DNA of 64,000 bases, taken from Ignavibacteriota bacterium (GTDB lineage Bacteria; Bacteroidota; Ignavibacteria; Ignavibacteriales; Melioribacteraceae). How positions within the stretch are numbered: position 1 is the stretch's first letter; the number at the start of each line of letters is the position of its first letter. The DNA lies in assembly GCA_016708125.1 (NCBI GenBank), contig JADJGF010000001.1, forward strand, positions 3,618,001 to 3,682,000. Reading direction: 5' to 3'. The position numbers and the translations under genes are program-made. The notes beneath the pieces are model-generated. The model made no database searches. It was not told the origin of the DNA and saw only the letters and a list, made by a program, of their open reading frames with translations. This document shows positions 44,731-54,010 of the stretch, one piece after another.

Positions 44731-46458
44731 TTAATTTTTCAAAATATCTTTTCTATTTACATAAGTTGTATGTAAAATCTCATGTGCCTTATGACTATTA
44801 GGTTTTTCAAAATATTCATCATATAATTTTTTTACCGATTCATTCTCATGCGATCTTCGGTTTTGCATATTCTTATCAATTTGGTAAAGAGCTTTTACAC
44901 GCTGAATTAATTTTTCTGTTTTTTGGTGAATTGGCTGACCTCCGCCATTTATACATCCGCCCGGGCAAGCCATTACTTCTATGAAATGATATTTTGAACT
45001 TCCATTTTCAATTTCATCCAATATTGGTTTTATATTTCCAATACCGTTTACTACTGCTACATTTATTACTAAATCATTTATCTTAATTGAACTTTCTTTA
45101 ATTCCTTGCATTCCTCTAATATCTTGCAATTCAAGATTTTCCAATTCATTTCCGGTTAGATTGAAATACGCGGTTCTTAACGCAGCTTCCATAACACCGC
45201 CGGAAGTACCAAAAATTGCAGCGGCACCGGTTGATTCACCAAGCGGATTATCAAATTCAGATTCCGGTAATTCTTCAAATTCAATTCCGGCAATTTTGAA
45301 AAGTCGAACCAATTCTCTTGTTGTAAGAACTTCATCAACATCCATTAATTTATTTTCAGAAAGTTCCGGTCTCTCTGATTCAAACTTTTTAACCGTACAT
45401 GGCATAATTGATACTACAAATAAATCTTCGGGTTTCAATCCGGCTTTATTTGCAAAATAGGTTTTTAAAACTGCACCTTCCATTTCGTGAGGTGATTTAC
45501 AAGTTGAAACATGATTTAATAAATGAGGTCTATTTTGCTCAATATATTTTACCCAACCCGGACAACAGCTTGTAAACATAGGCATTGTTTTATTGTTTAC
45601 AATTCTATTTTGAAGTTCTGCGGCTTCTTCGATGATTGTTAAATCTGCCGCGAAATTTGTGTCAAAAACATATTTAAATCCTAATCTTTTTAAAGCTGTA
45701 ACTAATTGACCGGTAACATTTGTTCCTAACGGTAAATTATATTCTTCACCTAGCGAAGCTCTAACTGCGGGCGCAACTTGTACAATAGGAATTTTTGTTT
45801 TATTATTTAACGCATTTGTAACTTCTTTTAGTGAACTCTTTTCTCTGAGTGCTGCAGTGGGACAAACTAAAATACATTGACCGCAAAGAATACAATCACT
45901 AACATTCAATCCTCTATTGTATGGAGTTGTAACATTACTTTTAAATCCGCGATTTGTAAAATCTATGGCTCCAATTTTCTGAACCTCGTTACATGTTCTT
46001 ACACATCTTCCACATAAAATACATTTTGCCGGATCTCTTTCCATTGATGCGCTTGAAATATCAATTGCATGACATTTGCTTTCGCCGGAAAATCTATGTT
46101 CTCTAATACTATATTGTTCGGAGAAATTTTGTAATTCACAATTTTTATTTCTTACACATACAAGACAATCTTGAGGGTGATTTTCAATAAGTAGTTCAAC
46201 AATAGTTTTTCTTGCTTTTCTTACTCTCGGTGAATTTGTATCTACTATCATTCCGTTACTTACCGGATATGCACAACTTGGAATTAAGCCTCTTGTTCCG
46301 GTAACTTCAACAACACACATTCGGCAAGCACCAGTAGGCATCATATTACTTAAATGGCAAAGTGTAGGAATTTTTATACCCACCGATTTTGCCGCATCTA
46401 AAATTGTCATTCCTTCTTCGGCTTTAACATTTAGATTATTTATTTTTAATTCAACCAT
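44731..46458 (-). CDS. hydA: [FeFe] hydrogenase catalytic subunit, set 2
   Basis: A 575-residue subunit with full motifs. [2Fe-2S]: C34, C45, C48, C62; His-Cys3: H94, C98, C101, C107; two [4Fe-4S]: 146/149/152/156 and 189/192/195/199. The H-cluster motifs are L1 TSCCPGW (C298, C299), L2 MPCTVKKFE (C353) and L3 EVMACPGGCINGGGQP, with the small-subunit tail (ENESVKKLYDEYF, then HEILHTTYV). It lacks the N-terminal extension of set 1 and any extra C-terminal [2Fe-2S] domain. With its HydB and HydC it probably oxidises or makes H2 with NAD(H) and ferredoxin. Confidence 0.94.
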   Translation of the reverse strand: MVELKINNLNVKAEEGMTILDAAKSVGIKIPTLCHLSNMMPTGACRMCVVEVTGTRGLIPSCAYPVSNGMIVDTNSPRVRKARKTIVELLIENHPQDCLVCVRNKNCELQNFSEQYSIREHRFSGESKCHAIDISSASMERDPAKCILCGRCVRTCNEVQKIGAIDFTNRGFKSNVTTPYNRGLNVSDCILCGQCILVCPTAALREKSSLKEVTNALNNKTKIPIVQVAPAVRASLGEEYNLPLGTNVTGQLVTALKRLGFKYVFDTNFAADLTIIEEAAELQNRIVNNKTMPMFTSCCPGWVKYIEQNRPHLLNHVSTCKSPHEMEGAVLKTYFANKAGLKPEDLFVVSIMPCTVKKFESERPELSENKLMDVDEVLTTRELVRLFKIAGIEFEELPESEFDNPLGESTGAAAIFGTSGGVMEAALRTAYFNLTGNELENLELQDIRGMQGIKESSIKINDLVINVAVVNGIGNIKPILDEIENGSSKYHFIEVMACPGGCINGGGQPIHQKTEKLIQRVKALYQIDKNMQNRRSHENESVKKLYDEYFEKPNSHKAHEILHTTYVNRKDILKN

Positions 46459-46476
46459 AATTTCTCCAAAACCATT

Positions 46477-48447
46477 TTAATTTGCTTCAATTGCTTCAAA
46501 TCTGCAAGTCTCAATACACATACCGCATTTTATGCATTTTGATTCTACAATAGTATAGGGATGTTTTGCTTCACCAACAATTGCCTCTGTTGGACATTTT
46601 CTCGCACACAATCCGCAGCCATTACAAATATCAGTTATTACTTTATATGTTAATAATTCTTTGCAAACTCCGGCTTTACATTCTCTATCAAAAAGATGGC
46701 TTTCGTATTCCTCTTTAAAATATCTTAATCCGGATAAAACCGGGTTTGGCGCTGTTTGTCCTAATCCGCATAATGAAGTATCTTGAATAACTTCTGCTAA
46801 TCTTTCAAGATGAATTATTCCTTTAAATCTTTGGAGCTGATCTAATTTATTTTTAGTATCTCTATAACTAACCGGAATTCTTTCAATAATTTCCAACATT
46901 CTTTTTGTTCCTTCACGACAAGGAACACATTTCCCGCAAGATTCATTTTGAATAAATGTTAAAAAGAATTTTGCAACATCAACCATACACGTTCCTTCAT
47001 CCATAACAACAAATCCGCCGGAACCCATCATAGCGCCAACTTGTTTTAAAGATTCATAATCAACTTTTGTATCTAAAACACTTTCCGGCAAGCATCCACC
47101 GGATGGACCACCAATTTGAACTGCTTTAAACTTTTTACCATTTGGAATTCCACCGCCTATATCAAACACAACTTCACGCAAAGTTATACCCATAGGTACT
47201 TCAACCAAGCCGCTAAATTCTATCATTCCGCTAAGTGCAAAAACTTTTGTACCTTTGCTTGTTTCTGTACCAATGTTTGAGAACCATTCACTGCCGTTGT
47301 TTATTATTGAAGTAATATTTGCAAAAGTTTCAACATTGTTAATTACGGTTGGTTTTCCCCAAAGACCAGAAATTACTGGATAAGGTGGACGCGGCTTCGG
47401 CATTCCTCTTTTGCCTTCTATTGATGCAATTAATGCGGTTTCTTCACCGCAAACAAAAGCACCAGCTCCCTTTTTTATTTTTATTTTGAAACTAAAATTA
47501 CTTCCTAAAATATTTTCGCCAAGCAATCCATATTCTTCACAAAGATTAATTGTATTTTCCAATCTTGCAATTGCAAGCGGATATTCCGCGCGGCAATATA
47601 TGTATCCAAAGCAAGCTCCAATTGCGTATGCACCAATTATCATTCCTTCAACTAATTTAAATGGATCACTTTCTAAAACTGAACGATCCATAAATGCACC
47701 GGGATCTCCTTCATCTGCATTGCAAATTAAATATTTAATTTCCGAAATTTGATTATATGCAAACTCCCATTTTTTGCCGGTTGGAAATCCGCCGCCGCCT
47801 CTTCCTCTTAATCCACTTTTAATAATATCGTCAACAACATCTTTTCTGGAATATGATTTTAAAATTTTATTTAATGCGGTAAATCCACCGTTTGCAATAT
47901 ATTCATCAATAGATAAGGGAGAAATTATCCCACAATTTTCTAATACAATTTTTTTCTGTCTCCTAAAAAATGGTAAATCAGAAATATTTTTTATTCCTTC
48001 AATTCCATTACCAAAACTTCCTAAAACTTTTTCTCTAAAAATATCTTGTTCAACAATTGTTTTTCTAATGAATTTAGGAATATCATTTGGAGTTATTTCA
48101 CCATAAGAAACTCTAAGATTTCCAGGTAATTTTACATCGACAATAACTTCTTTTGCACAATATCCAATGCATCCTGTTGGGATTATTTGAGCTTTAAGAT
48201 TAAGTTTTTGTAATTCTTTTTCTATTGCAGTTTTAACTTTTTCTGCACCGGAAGCTAATCCGCAAGTTCCCATTCCAATAAATATTAGAGGATAACTATG
48301 AACTTCATATTTTAAACTTTTATTTAAATCAATTATTTCATTTTTAAGTTCATCTGAAATTGTATAATTTTTGGGATTTGTACATACGTTAATAAAATCT
48401 TCATTCTTAATTTCATTAGACTTAATTACATCTAAAAAGGAATTCAT
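46477..48447 (-). CDS. hydB: NuoF-like flavoprotein subunit of [FeFe] hydrogenase, set 2 (long, bifurcation-type)
   Basis: A 656-residue HydB. Residues 50-120 form a thioredoxin-like [2Fe-2S] domain (GMGTCGLASGAEKV, PTGCIGYCAKEV). The NuoF core has LRGRGGGGFPTGKKWE, CNADEGDPGAFMDRS, CGEETALIASIEGKRG and ESCGKCVPCREGTKR with CGLGQ. The C-terminus has a CKAGVCK segment and two [4Fe-4S] motifs (CNGCGLCARKCP and CIKCGMCIETC). This is the domain set of HydB from ferredoxin/NAD-bifurcating hydrogenases such as that of Thermotoga. It overlaps the hydC end by four bases. Confidence 0.95.
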   Translation of the reverse strand: MNSFLDVIKSNEIKNEDFINVCTNPKNYTISDELKNEIIDLNKSLKYEVHSYPLIFIGMGTCGLASGAEKVKTAIEKELQKLNLKAQIIPTGCIGYCAKEVIVDVKLPGNLRVSYGEITPNDIPKFIRKTIVEQDIFREKVLGSFGNGIEGIKNISDLPFFRRQKKIVLENCGIISPLSIDEYIANGGFTALNKILKSYSRKDVVDDIIKSGLRGRGGGGFPTGKKWEFAYNQISEIKYLICNADEGDPGAFMDRSVLESDPFKLVEGMIIGAYAIGACFGYIYCRAEYPLAIARLENTINLCEEYGLLGENILGSNFSFKIKIKKGAGAFVCGEETALIASIEGKRGMPKPRPPYPVISGLWGKPTVINNVETFANITSIINNGSEWFSNIGTETSKGTKVFALSGMIEFSGLVEVPMGITLREVVFDIGGGIPNGKKFKAVQIGGPSGGCLPESVLDTKVDYESLKQVGAMMGSGGFVVMDEGTCMVDVAKFFLTFIQNESCGKCVPCREGTKRMLEIIERIPVSYRDTKNKLDQLQRFKGIIHLERLAEVIQDTSLCGLGQTAPNPVLSGLRYFKEEYESHLFDRECKAGVCKELLTYKVITDICNGCGLCARKCPTEAIVGEAKHPYTIVESKCIKCGMCIETCRFEAIEAN

Positions 48448-48965
48448 ATTGAGCTCTCGACTAATTTTTCTTCGTCTAACTTTGAAATATTTTTATACTT
48501 TTTAATAATCTTAGGAATTTCTTTAATAGTAACTCTTCCAAAATATTCATCATTAACATTTATTACCGGAGCAATGCTGCAAGCGCCAATACATGCAACG
48601 GTTTCTAAAGTAAATTGTTTATCGCGAGTTGTTTGTCCGGCTTTTATGCAAAGTTCTGTTTCCAATGCAATTAAAATATTTGCAGAATTTTTTACATGAC
48701 ATGCTGTTCCTCTGCAAACTCTAATAACATTTTTACCTAACGGTTTTAATCGGAATTGATTATAAAAAGTAGCAACACCATATACACTTGCAAAAGGAAT
48801 ATTTATATGTTCGGCAACTTCCGATAAAATATTTTCCGGTAAATATCCATATTCGTGCTGAATATCTTGTAAGATTGGAATTAAATTACTTCTTTCATTT
48901 CGGGGATAATCTTCTAAAATTTTTTCCACAAAAAAATACTCCATAACTTTGAAATTAACGTACAT
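48444..48965 (-). CDS. hydC: NuoE-like [2Fe-2S] subunit of [FeFe] hydrogenase, set 2
   Basis: A 173-residue NuoE/HydC: helical part with PILQDIQHEYGYLPENIL and YGVATFYNQFRLKP, then [2Fe-2S] cysteines in CRGTACHVKNS and CIGACSIAP. The ATG at 48965 and one at 48944 (MEYFFVEKILED) are both possible; the second fits the family start better, but no ribosome site decides it. It is the first gene of a ten-gene minus-strand run reaching to 37373, which may be one operon. Confidence 0.93.
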   Translation of the reverse strand: MYVNFKVMEYFFVEKILEDYPRNERSNLIPILQDIQHEYGYLPENILSEVAEHINIPFASVYGVATFYNQFRLKPLGKNVIRVCRGTACHVKNSANILIALETELCIKAGQTTRDKQFTLETVACIGACSIAPVINVNDEYFGRVTIKEIPKIIKKYKNISKLDEEKLVESSI

Positions 48966-49162
48966 TTACAATTTGTATGCCACGAAGTAAAATGTATAAT
49001 AGTAAATTTTAACTGAAAATAAATTCAATTTATGATTATAAAATGAATCTGATTTCTTAAGCGTGGGAAATTAAAAAAGTCATTTTCTAATATTTGATAT
49101 TTATAAATTATTTTTAAATTGATTCAAAAAATGAAAAATTAGGGTTTTTTACAATAAGTTTA

Positions 49163-49170
49163 TAATTTTG
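49163..49170 (+). promoter_or_regulatory. Possible -7 promoter element for the CDF gene
   Basis: TAATTTTG fits TAnnTTTG and lies 21 bases before the CDF transporter ATG. No clear TTTG is seen about 20 bases upstream. The 226-base divergent gap (48966-49191) holds nothing else I can support, apart from the presumed promoter of the hydrogenase run. Confidence 0.3.
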
Positions 49171-49191
49171 GCTAAACTTTTTAAATAAATA

Positions 49192-50190
49192 ATGGCAATC
49201 ATAACTAATAACACAAAAATTAAAACCGCACAAATTTCGTTGTACGTCGGATTACTAATTTTTTTCATAAAGATTTCAGCGTTTATAATTACAAATTCAA
49301 GCGCAATATTTTCTGATGCTGCTGAATCTATTGTGCATATTCTTGCAACTGCAATGGTTTTATACAGCATTATTTTAAGTTCCAGACCACCCGATAAAAC
49401 TCATTTATACGGACACGGAAATATTGAATATTTTTCTGCCGGAGTTGAAGGATTATTAATAATTGTTGCAGCACTTACAATTATTTACTTTGCAGTTAGT
49501 GATTTAATTTTAGGCGCCCGGCCAAATCAGCTTGATACGGGAACCATTTTAATTGGAATTGCCGGAATTACAAATACTTTTCTTGGTTATTGGATTGTAA
49601 GAAAAGGTAAGCAAACAAATTCGCTTGCACTTGTAGCTGATGGAAAACATATTTTAACAGATGCCTATACAAGTATTGGCGTTGTATTTGGTTTAATTTT
49701 AGTTTTGATTACTAATATTTTTATCATTGATCCTTTAATAGCAATTTTTGTCGCATTAAATATTATATTCACCGGTTATAAACTAATCAGAGAATCTGTT
49801 GGCGGATTGATGATGGAAACCGATAACGATTTGCTGAATCAAATTGGAAATTTACTTAATAGAATTAGAACAAATTATTTTATTGATGTTCACCAACTTA
49901 GATTTTGGAAATCTGCAAATAAAGTTTTTATCGACTTTCATTTAACACTTCCATATTTTTTTAACATAAAACAATCTCACGAAATTGAAGAAAACATTTT
50001 AGATAAATTTCAAAATACAATTCCAAATTCAGAGATAAGAATTCATCTTGATTTTTGTGTACCTAAACATTGTAAATATTGTAATTTTGATTCTTGTGAA
50101 GTTAGAGAAGAAAAATTTACTGAGCTAATTGAATGGAATAGTGGCAAACTGTTAGAACTGCCAATCATAAAAACATCTGAAAAAGATTAA
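49192..50190 (+). CDS. Cation diffusion facilitator with Cys-rich C-terminus
   Basis: A 332-residue CDF metal exporter with six membrane helices. Metal-site residues appear in helix 2 (SSAIFSDAAESIVHIL, Asp) with HLYGHGNIEYF after it, and in helix 5 (DGKHILTDAYTSIG, His-Asp). The cytoplasmic domain ends with HIDF-like HLDFCVPKHCKYCNFDSCEV, where four Cys lie within 14 residues. Family members export Zn, Fe, Mn or Co/Ni. The helix 2 and 5 residues suggest a His/Asp site, and the Cys cluster may sense or deliver a soft metal. It is divergent from the hydrogenase run. Confidence 0.9.
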   Translation: MAIITNNTKIKTAQISLYVGLLIFFIKISAFIITNSSAIFSDAAESIVHILATAMVLYSIILSSRPPDKTHLYGHGNIEYFSAGVEGLLIIVAALTIIYFAVSDLILGARPNQLDTGTILIGIAGITNTFLGYWIVRKGKQTNSLALVADGKHILTDAYTSIGVVFGLILVLITNIFIIDPLIAIFVALNIIFTGYKLIRESVGGLMMETDNDLLNQIGNLLNRIRTNYFIDVHQLRFWKSANKVFIDFHLTLPYFFNIKQSHEIEENILDKFQNTIPNSEIRIHLDFCVPKHCKYCNFDSCEVREEKFTELIEWNSGKLLELPIIKTSEKD

Positions 50191-50197
50191 GTATTAT

Positions 50198-50689
50198 TTA
50201 AGTATTTAATTTCTCATTTTTCTTTAATGATTCCTCAGCCATTTTTTGTTTATATAAAATAAACTTCTGCTGTAAATTTTTGTCACTTGTAGCTAAAATT
50301 TGAACAGCTAAAAGTGCCGAATTTTTTGCTCCATCAATTGCAACAGTTGCAACGGGAATTCCCGGAGGCATTTGCACAATTGATAAAAGTGAATCAAGTC
50401 CATCTTGAAATTTAGATTTGATCGGAACTCCAATTACCGGTAAAATTGTATTTCCTGCAGTAACTCCCGGAAGATGCGCAGCCATTCCGGCGGCGGCAAT
50501 AATAACTTTTAATCCTCTTTCAAACGCAGTTTTTGCATAATTTGCGTGTTCATCCGGAGTTCTATGAGCAGAAAGAATTTTAACTTCAAAAGGGATTTCA
50601 AATTCTTTACAAACTTCGAAAGCTTTTTCCATAATAGGAAGATCGGAATCGCTTCCCATAATAATTCCAATAAGTGGAGATTTATTCAT
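50198..50689 (-). CDS. purE: N5-carboxyaminoimidazole ribonucleotide mutase
   Basis: A 163-residue class I PurE moving the carboxyl from N5-CAIR to C4 in purine synthesis. Motifs: GIIMGSDSDLPIM, ILSAHRTPDEHANYA with the catalytic His, IAAAGMAAHLPGVTAG and LLSIVQMPPGIPVATVAIDG. Length is normal. It stands alone; no other pur gene is in the window. Confidence 0.96.
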   Translation of the reverse strand: MNKSPLIGIIMGSDSDLPIMEKAFEVCKEFEIPFEVKILSAHRTPDEHANYAKTAFERGLKVIIAAAGMAAHLPGVTAGNTILPVIGVPIKSKFQDGLDSLLSIVQMPPGIPVATVAIDGAKNSALLAVQILATSDKNLQQKFILYKQKMAEESLKKNEKLNT

Positions 50690-50781
50690 AAAAATTCCAA
50701 AATGATATTTGTTTTCGGTTCGGAAATATAAAAATAAAAAGTGTTCTTTGGTATTTGAAAATTATTTTTAGGATTTTACTT

Positions 50782-51426
50782 TTATTTTCGATCTAATGAT
50801 CCCACTCCGGAAATATCTGTTCTAACATCGTTTGCATCGCCGTAAAGTTCAATATTCCCCGCTCCGGAAATATCTGCATCAATTGAATTTGAAGCATAAA
50901 CTTTAGCATTTGCGGCTCCGGAAACATCAATTTTAATATTTTCTGAAATAAAATCTTTTGCTATCAAATCGGCGGCACCCGAAAGATCGATATTTAAATA
51001 ATTTGTTGCACCTTCAATTTCTACAGATCCAGCACCACTTAAATCAATTTCAAAATTATTTGATGTTACAGCTTTAGCTTGAACATTATTTGCTCCGGAA
51101 CAATTAATTGCTCTAAGTTCCGGAATTGAAATGGAAATTAACATTTTTTTTGTAGGTCTTAAATTTTCTTTGGAATAAATATGAAGTGTATTATTCTTGA
51201 CTTTTGTTTTAATAAAATCAATTAAGTTTGACTCAGAAAAAATTTCAATATTTTGATCTTTTCCTCCTTCTACCAAAACATCAAAGTTACCTGAAACATC
51301 AATCTTCTGAAATGAATCAACTTCGCGAATTTCAGTAATTTCTTCTCCATTTCCTTTAATTCCACCAATTTTGCAAGAAATAATAGTAATAGAAACAAAT
51401 ATTAAAAACATAATATTCTTTATCAT
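50782..51426 (-). CDS. DUF2807 (GIN-domain) lipoprotein
   Basis: A 214-residue lipoprotein, started here at the ATG at 51426 because MIKNIMFLIFVSITIISC is a clean lipoprotein signal; the longer frame from 51477 would place 17 residues before it. The mature part is a GIN-domain right-handed beta-structure with repeated ID(V/L)SGA(G/A) turns (DLSGAGSVEIEGA, DLSGAADLIA, DVSGAANAKV, DISGAGNIEL). The family is abundant in Bacteroidetes and is probably at the outer membrane. Role unknown. Confidence 0.86.
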   Translation of the reverse strand: MIKNIMFLIFVSITIISCKIGGIKGNGEEITEIREVDSFQKIDVSGNFDVLVEGGKDQNIEIFSESNLIDFIKTKVKNNTLHIYSKENLRPTKKMLISISIPELRAINCSGANNVQAKAVTSNNFEIDLSGAGSVEIEGATNYLNIDLSGAADLIAKDFISENIKIDVSGAANAKVYASNSIDADISGAGNIELYGDANDVRTDISGVGSLDRK

Positions 51427-51565
51427 TGTTATTCCATTTTTACAATTAAGACGTATATATATTAAATAGGTTCCCAAAAGAATTTTATTAAAGTGTGATA
51501 AAAACCAAACTACTTTTAAGCAAATTCATTATATTTTACACATTAAAAAATAAAATGGAATTAAC

Positions 51566-52177
51566 ATGTCATTTCCAACCCCCTTTTTTAAATGGCGCCC
51601 TCATCCATGGCACGGATTAGAACTTGGTAAAAATCCTCCTTTTGTTGTAAATGCTTATATTGAAATTACACCTTTCGATTTTGTAAAGTACGAAGTTGAA
51701 AAAATAACCGGTTATTTAAGAGTTGATAGACCGCATAGAACTTCTTCCCAGCCGCCGTCTTTGTATGGATTTATACCTAAAACTTATTGCGGAAACCGAG
51801 TTAGAGATCTTTCACCAAGTGCTAAAAAAGGTGACGGTGATCCTTTAGATATTTGTATAATTACAGAACGCCCTATTAATAAATCCGAAATTATTTTGGA
51901 TGCAAAAGTTGTCGGTGGAATTCAAATGATTGACCACAAAGAAGCTGATGATAAAATTATTGCCGTGTTGCTTAATGATAACGTTTGGCAAAATGCCGAA
52001 AACATAAGTGATCTTCCAAAAGTTATGATAGATAGATTAAGACACTATTTTTTAACATACAAACTCATCCCCGGTGAAAAGCCGAATGTACAAATTGATA
52101 GCATTTATGATCGGGAGCATGCATTAAAAGTTGTTGAAGCCTCAATTCTTGATTATAAAGATGAGTACGACGGTTAA
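51566..52177 (+). CDS. ppa: Inorganic pyrophosphatase (family I)
   Basis: A 203-residue soluble pyrophosphatase. Active-site pattern: YEVEKITGYLRVDR with the Lys/Arg, YGFIPKTYCG, the signature GDGDPLDICII with three Asp, and a late YFLTYK. It hydrolyses pyrophosphate and so pulls biosynthetic reactions forward. It is a little longer than the 175-residue E. coli enzyme, mainly at the N-terminus (PHPWHGLELGKNPP). The traB-like gene follows after 32 bases. Confidence 0.93.
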   Translation: MSFPTPFFKWRPHPWHGLELGKNPPFVVNAYIEITPFDFVKYEVEKITGYLRVDRPHRTSSQPPSLYGFIPKTYCGNRVRDLSPSAKKGDGDPLDICIITERPINKSEIILDAKVVGGIQMIDHKEADDKIIAVLLNDNVWQNAENISDLPKVMIDRLRHYFLTYKLIPGEKPNVQIDSIYDREHALKVVEASILDYKDEYDG

Positions 52178-52209
52178 TATTTGCAAGTCTAAAAAGGTAA
52201 AAATATAGA

Positions 52210-53385
52210 ATGAATCATTATGAATCTGATGATGTTCATATTTTTGAACATCATAACAAAAACATTATTTTAATTGGAACCGCTCATATTTCAAAGAAAT
52301 CTGCTGAAATAGTTAAAGAAGTAATTTTAACAGAAAAACCAGACACTGTTTGTATTGAACTTGACGAAAACCGATTAGATGCTTTATTAAATAAAAATAA
52401 ATGGGATAATTTAGATCTTAAAACTATTATTAAGCAAAAGCAGTTAACTACTTTAATTATAAATATTTTACTTTCATCATATCAAAAAAAGCTTGGCAAC
52501 AAAATTGGCGTTAATCCTGGGGTGGAATTATTAGAAGCATACAATATTGCTAAGGAAAATAATATAAATATTAATCTTTCTGACCGTGATGTAAAAATTA
52601 CATTGAAAAGGGCTTGGCGTAAAATGAGTTTTTTTCAAAAAACAAAATTTATATCAATTACAATTGCAAGTATTTTTACGAATGAAGAAATATCTGAGAA
52701 ACAACTAGAGAAATTAAAAAACAAAGATATTTTAACGGAGTTATTGACAGAACTTGGAAAAGAAATGCCGGCGTTAAAAAGTGTTTTAATTGATGAACGC
52801 GATTCATATTTAGCTGAAAAAATTAAAAATGCTCCCGGAAATAAAATTGTAGCTGTTGTTGGAGCTGGACATGTTCAAGGAATCATTAAAAAAATTCAGA
52901 ATAATGAATTTGTTGATTTTAACAAAATTATTGAAATTCCTAAACCTTCCCCTTTTAATAAAATAGTTGGTTGGTCAATTCCAGTTTTAATAATTGGATC
53001 AATATTTTTTATTGGTTTTGAAAAAGGATTTGGTGAAGCCGGAAATACAGCTTTAATCTGGATTTTAGCCAGTGGAATTCCCGCTGCAATAGGGACAATT
53101 ATCGCTTACGGCCATCCTTATTCTGTGATATCTGTTTTTTTTGCCGCACCAATTACAACATTATCACCTTTAATTGGAGCCGGTTATGTTGCCGCTTTTG
53201 TTCAAACTTATTTTAAACCTCCCAAAGTCTTTGAAATTCAAAATGTAAGTAATGATTTAAATAAAATCAGTAACTGGTGGAAAAATAAGCTTTTGCGAAT
53301 TTTACTTGTATTTACTTTTTCAAGTTTAGGAAGTGCTTTAGGAGCTTATATTGGTGCTTATAAAATATTTACAAACCTATTCTAA
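52210..53385 (+). CDS. TraB/PrgY family membrane protein
   Basis: A 391-residue protein with an N-terminal TraB domain (ILIGTAHISKKSAEIVKEVI, CIELDENRLDALL, AVVGAGHVQGI) related to Tiki/erythromycin-esterase-like hydrolases, and four C-terminal membrane helices (residues 255-390). In enterococci PrgY lowers pheromone activity, but in other bacteria the role is unknown. The His in TAH and GAGH and the Glu in IELDENR keep the putative metal site. Convergent with the BMC gene. Confidence 0.9.
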   Translation: MNHYESDDVHIFEHHNKNIILIGTAHISKKSAEIVKEVILTEKPDTVCIELDENRLDALLNKNKWDNLDLKTIIKQKQLTTLIINILLSSYQKKLGNKIGVNPGVELLEAYNIAKENNININLSDRDVKITLKRAWRKMSFFQKTKFISITIASIFTNEEISEKQLEKLKNKDILTELLTELGKEMPALKSVLIDERDSYLAEKIKNAPGNKIVAVVGAGHVQGIIKKIQNNEFVDFNKIIEIPKPSPFNKIVGWSIPVLIIGSIFFIGFEKGFGEAGNTALIWILASGIPAAIGTIIAYGHPYSVISVFFAAPITTLSPLIGAGYVAAFVQTYFKPPKVFEIQNVSNDLNKISNWWKNKLLRILLVFTFSSLGSALGAYIGAYKIFTNLF

Positions 53386-53414
53386 ATTTTAACTACTTGT
53401 TATAGATTCTTATA

Positions 53415-53966
53415 TTATATCATTTCACTCATTAATTCTTTTCTTGGTTGAGCGATTACAACTTTATTAACAAGTAAACCTTTTTCGCTAATTAAATTTG
53501 CTCCGGCATCAACTGCAGCTTGAACTGCCGCTACTTCTCCAGTTAATGTACAAAATGCTTTTCCGCCTAAAGCCATTGCTAATCTAATTTCTATTATTCT
53601 AACGGATGCAGATTTAACAGCAGCATCTGCTCCTTCGATTAAAGATGATACAGAAAAAGATTCAATAATTCCTAATGCTTCCAAATTTTCTATACCAGAA
53701 TGACCTGATAACGCCGGAAAAATATCTTTATGAACATTTGGAATTACAAAAGTATCAATTACTGCAAATTCAATTCGAGAAGCAGCTGTTTCAACTGCAG
53801 ATTGAACTGCAGCAACATCTCCGCCAACTAAAACCATATATTTTCCGGAGCAAATTGTTCTAGATAATATTAGCTCTACTTCTGAAGTTTTTAACATAAT
53901 ATCGGCGGCTTGCATTCCGGCCGCAATGCTTGATAATTCTATTAATCCTATGGAGTTCATTTCCAT
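53415..53966 (-). CDS. PduT-like tandem BMC-domain shell protein (BMC-T)
   Basis: A 183-residue protein of two BMC domains (about 5-88 and 95-178; AIGLIELSS-like SIGLIELSSIAAGMQAADIM and ALGIIESFSVSSLIEGADAA). C39 in SRTICSGKYMVLVGGDVAAV matches the Cys that in PduT trimers holds a [4Fe-4S] cluster at the pore. Such shells let electrons cross a bacterial microcompartment wall. No BMC-H or BMC-P gene and no cargo enzyme is in the window. The PduS-like gene directly upstream (45 bases) is the known electron partner in the Pdu system. Confidence 0.92.
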   Translation of the reverse strand: MEMNSIGLIELSSIAAGMQAADIMLKTSEVELILSRTICSGKYMVLVGGDVAAVQSAVETAASRIEFAVIDTFVIPNVHKDIFPALSGHSGIENLEALGIIESFSVSSLIEGADAAVKSASVRIIEIRLAMALGGKAFCTLTGEVAAVQAAVDAGANLISEKGLLVNKVVIAQPRKELMSEMI

Positions 53967-54010
53967 TTTGTACTATCCTTTCAAATTTATTATTCAAATA
54001 ATTTCAGAAA

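Noticed and set aside
47411..48106. Long antisense reading frames over hydB (113 and 110 codons)
   Set aside because: They are mirrored frames of a strongly supported gene, with no ribosome sites and no recognisable domains.
50800..51080. Internal DNA repeats in the DUF2807 gene as tandem repeats
   Set aside because: They reflect the repeated ID(V/L)SGA turns of the protein fold; the DNA copies are not near-identical.
51427..51477. Longer N-terminus for the DUF2807 lipoprotein
   Set aside because: The 17 extra residues would precede a complete lipoprotein signal and are probably untranslated.
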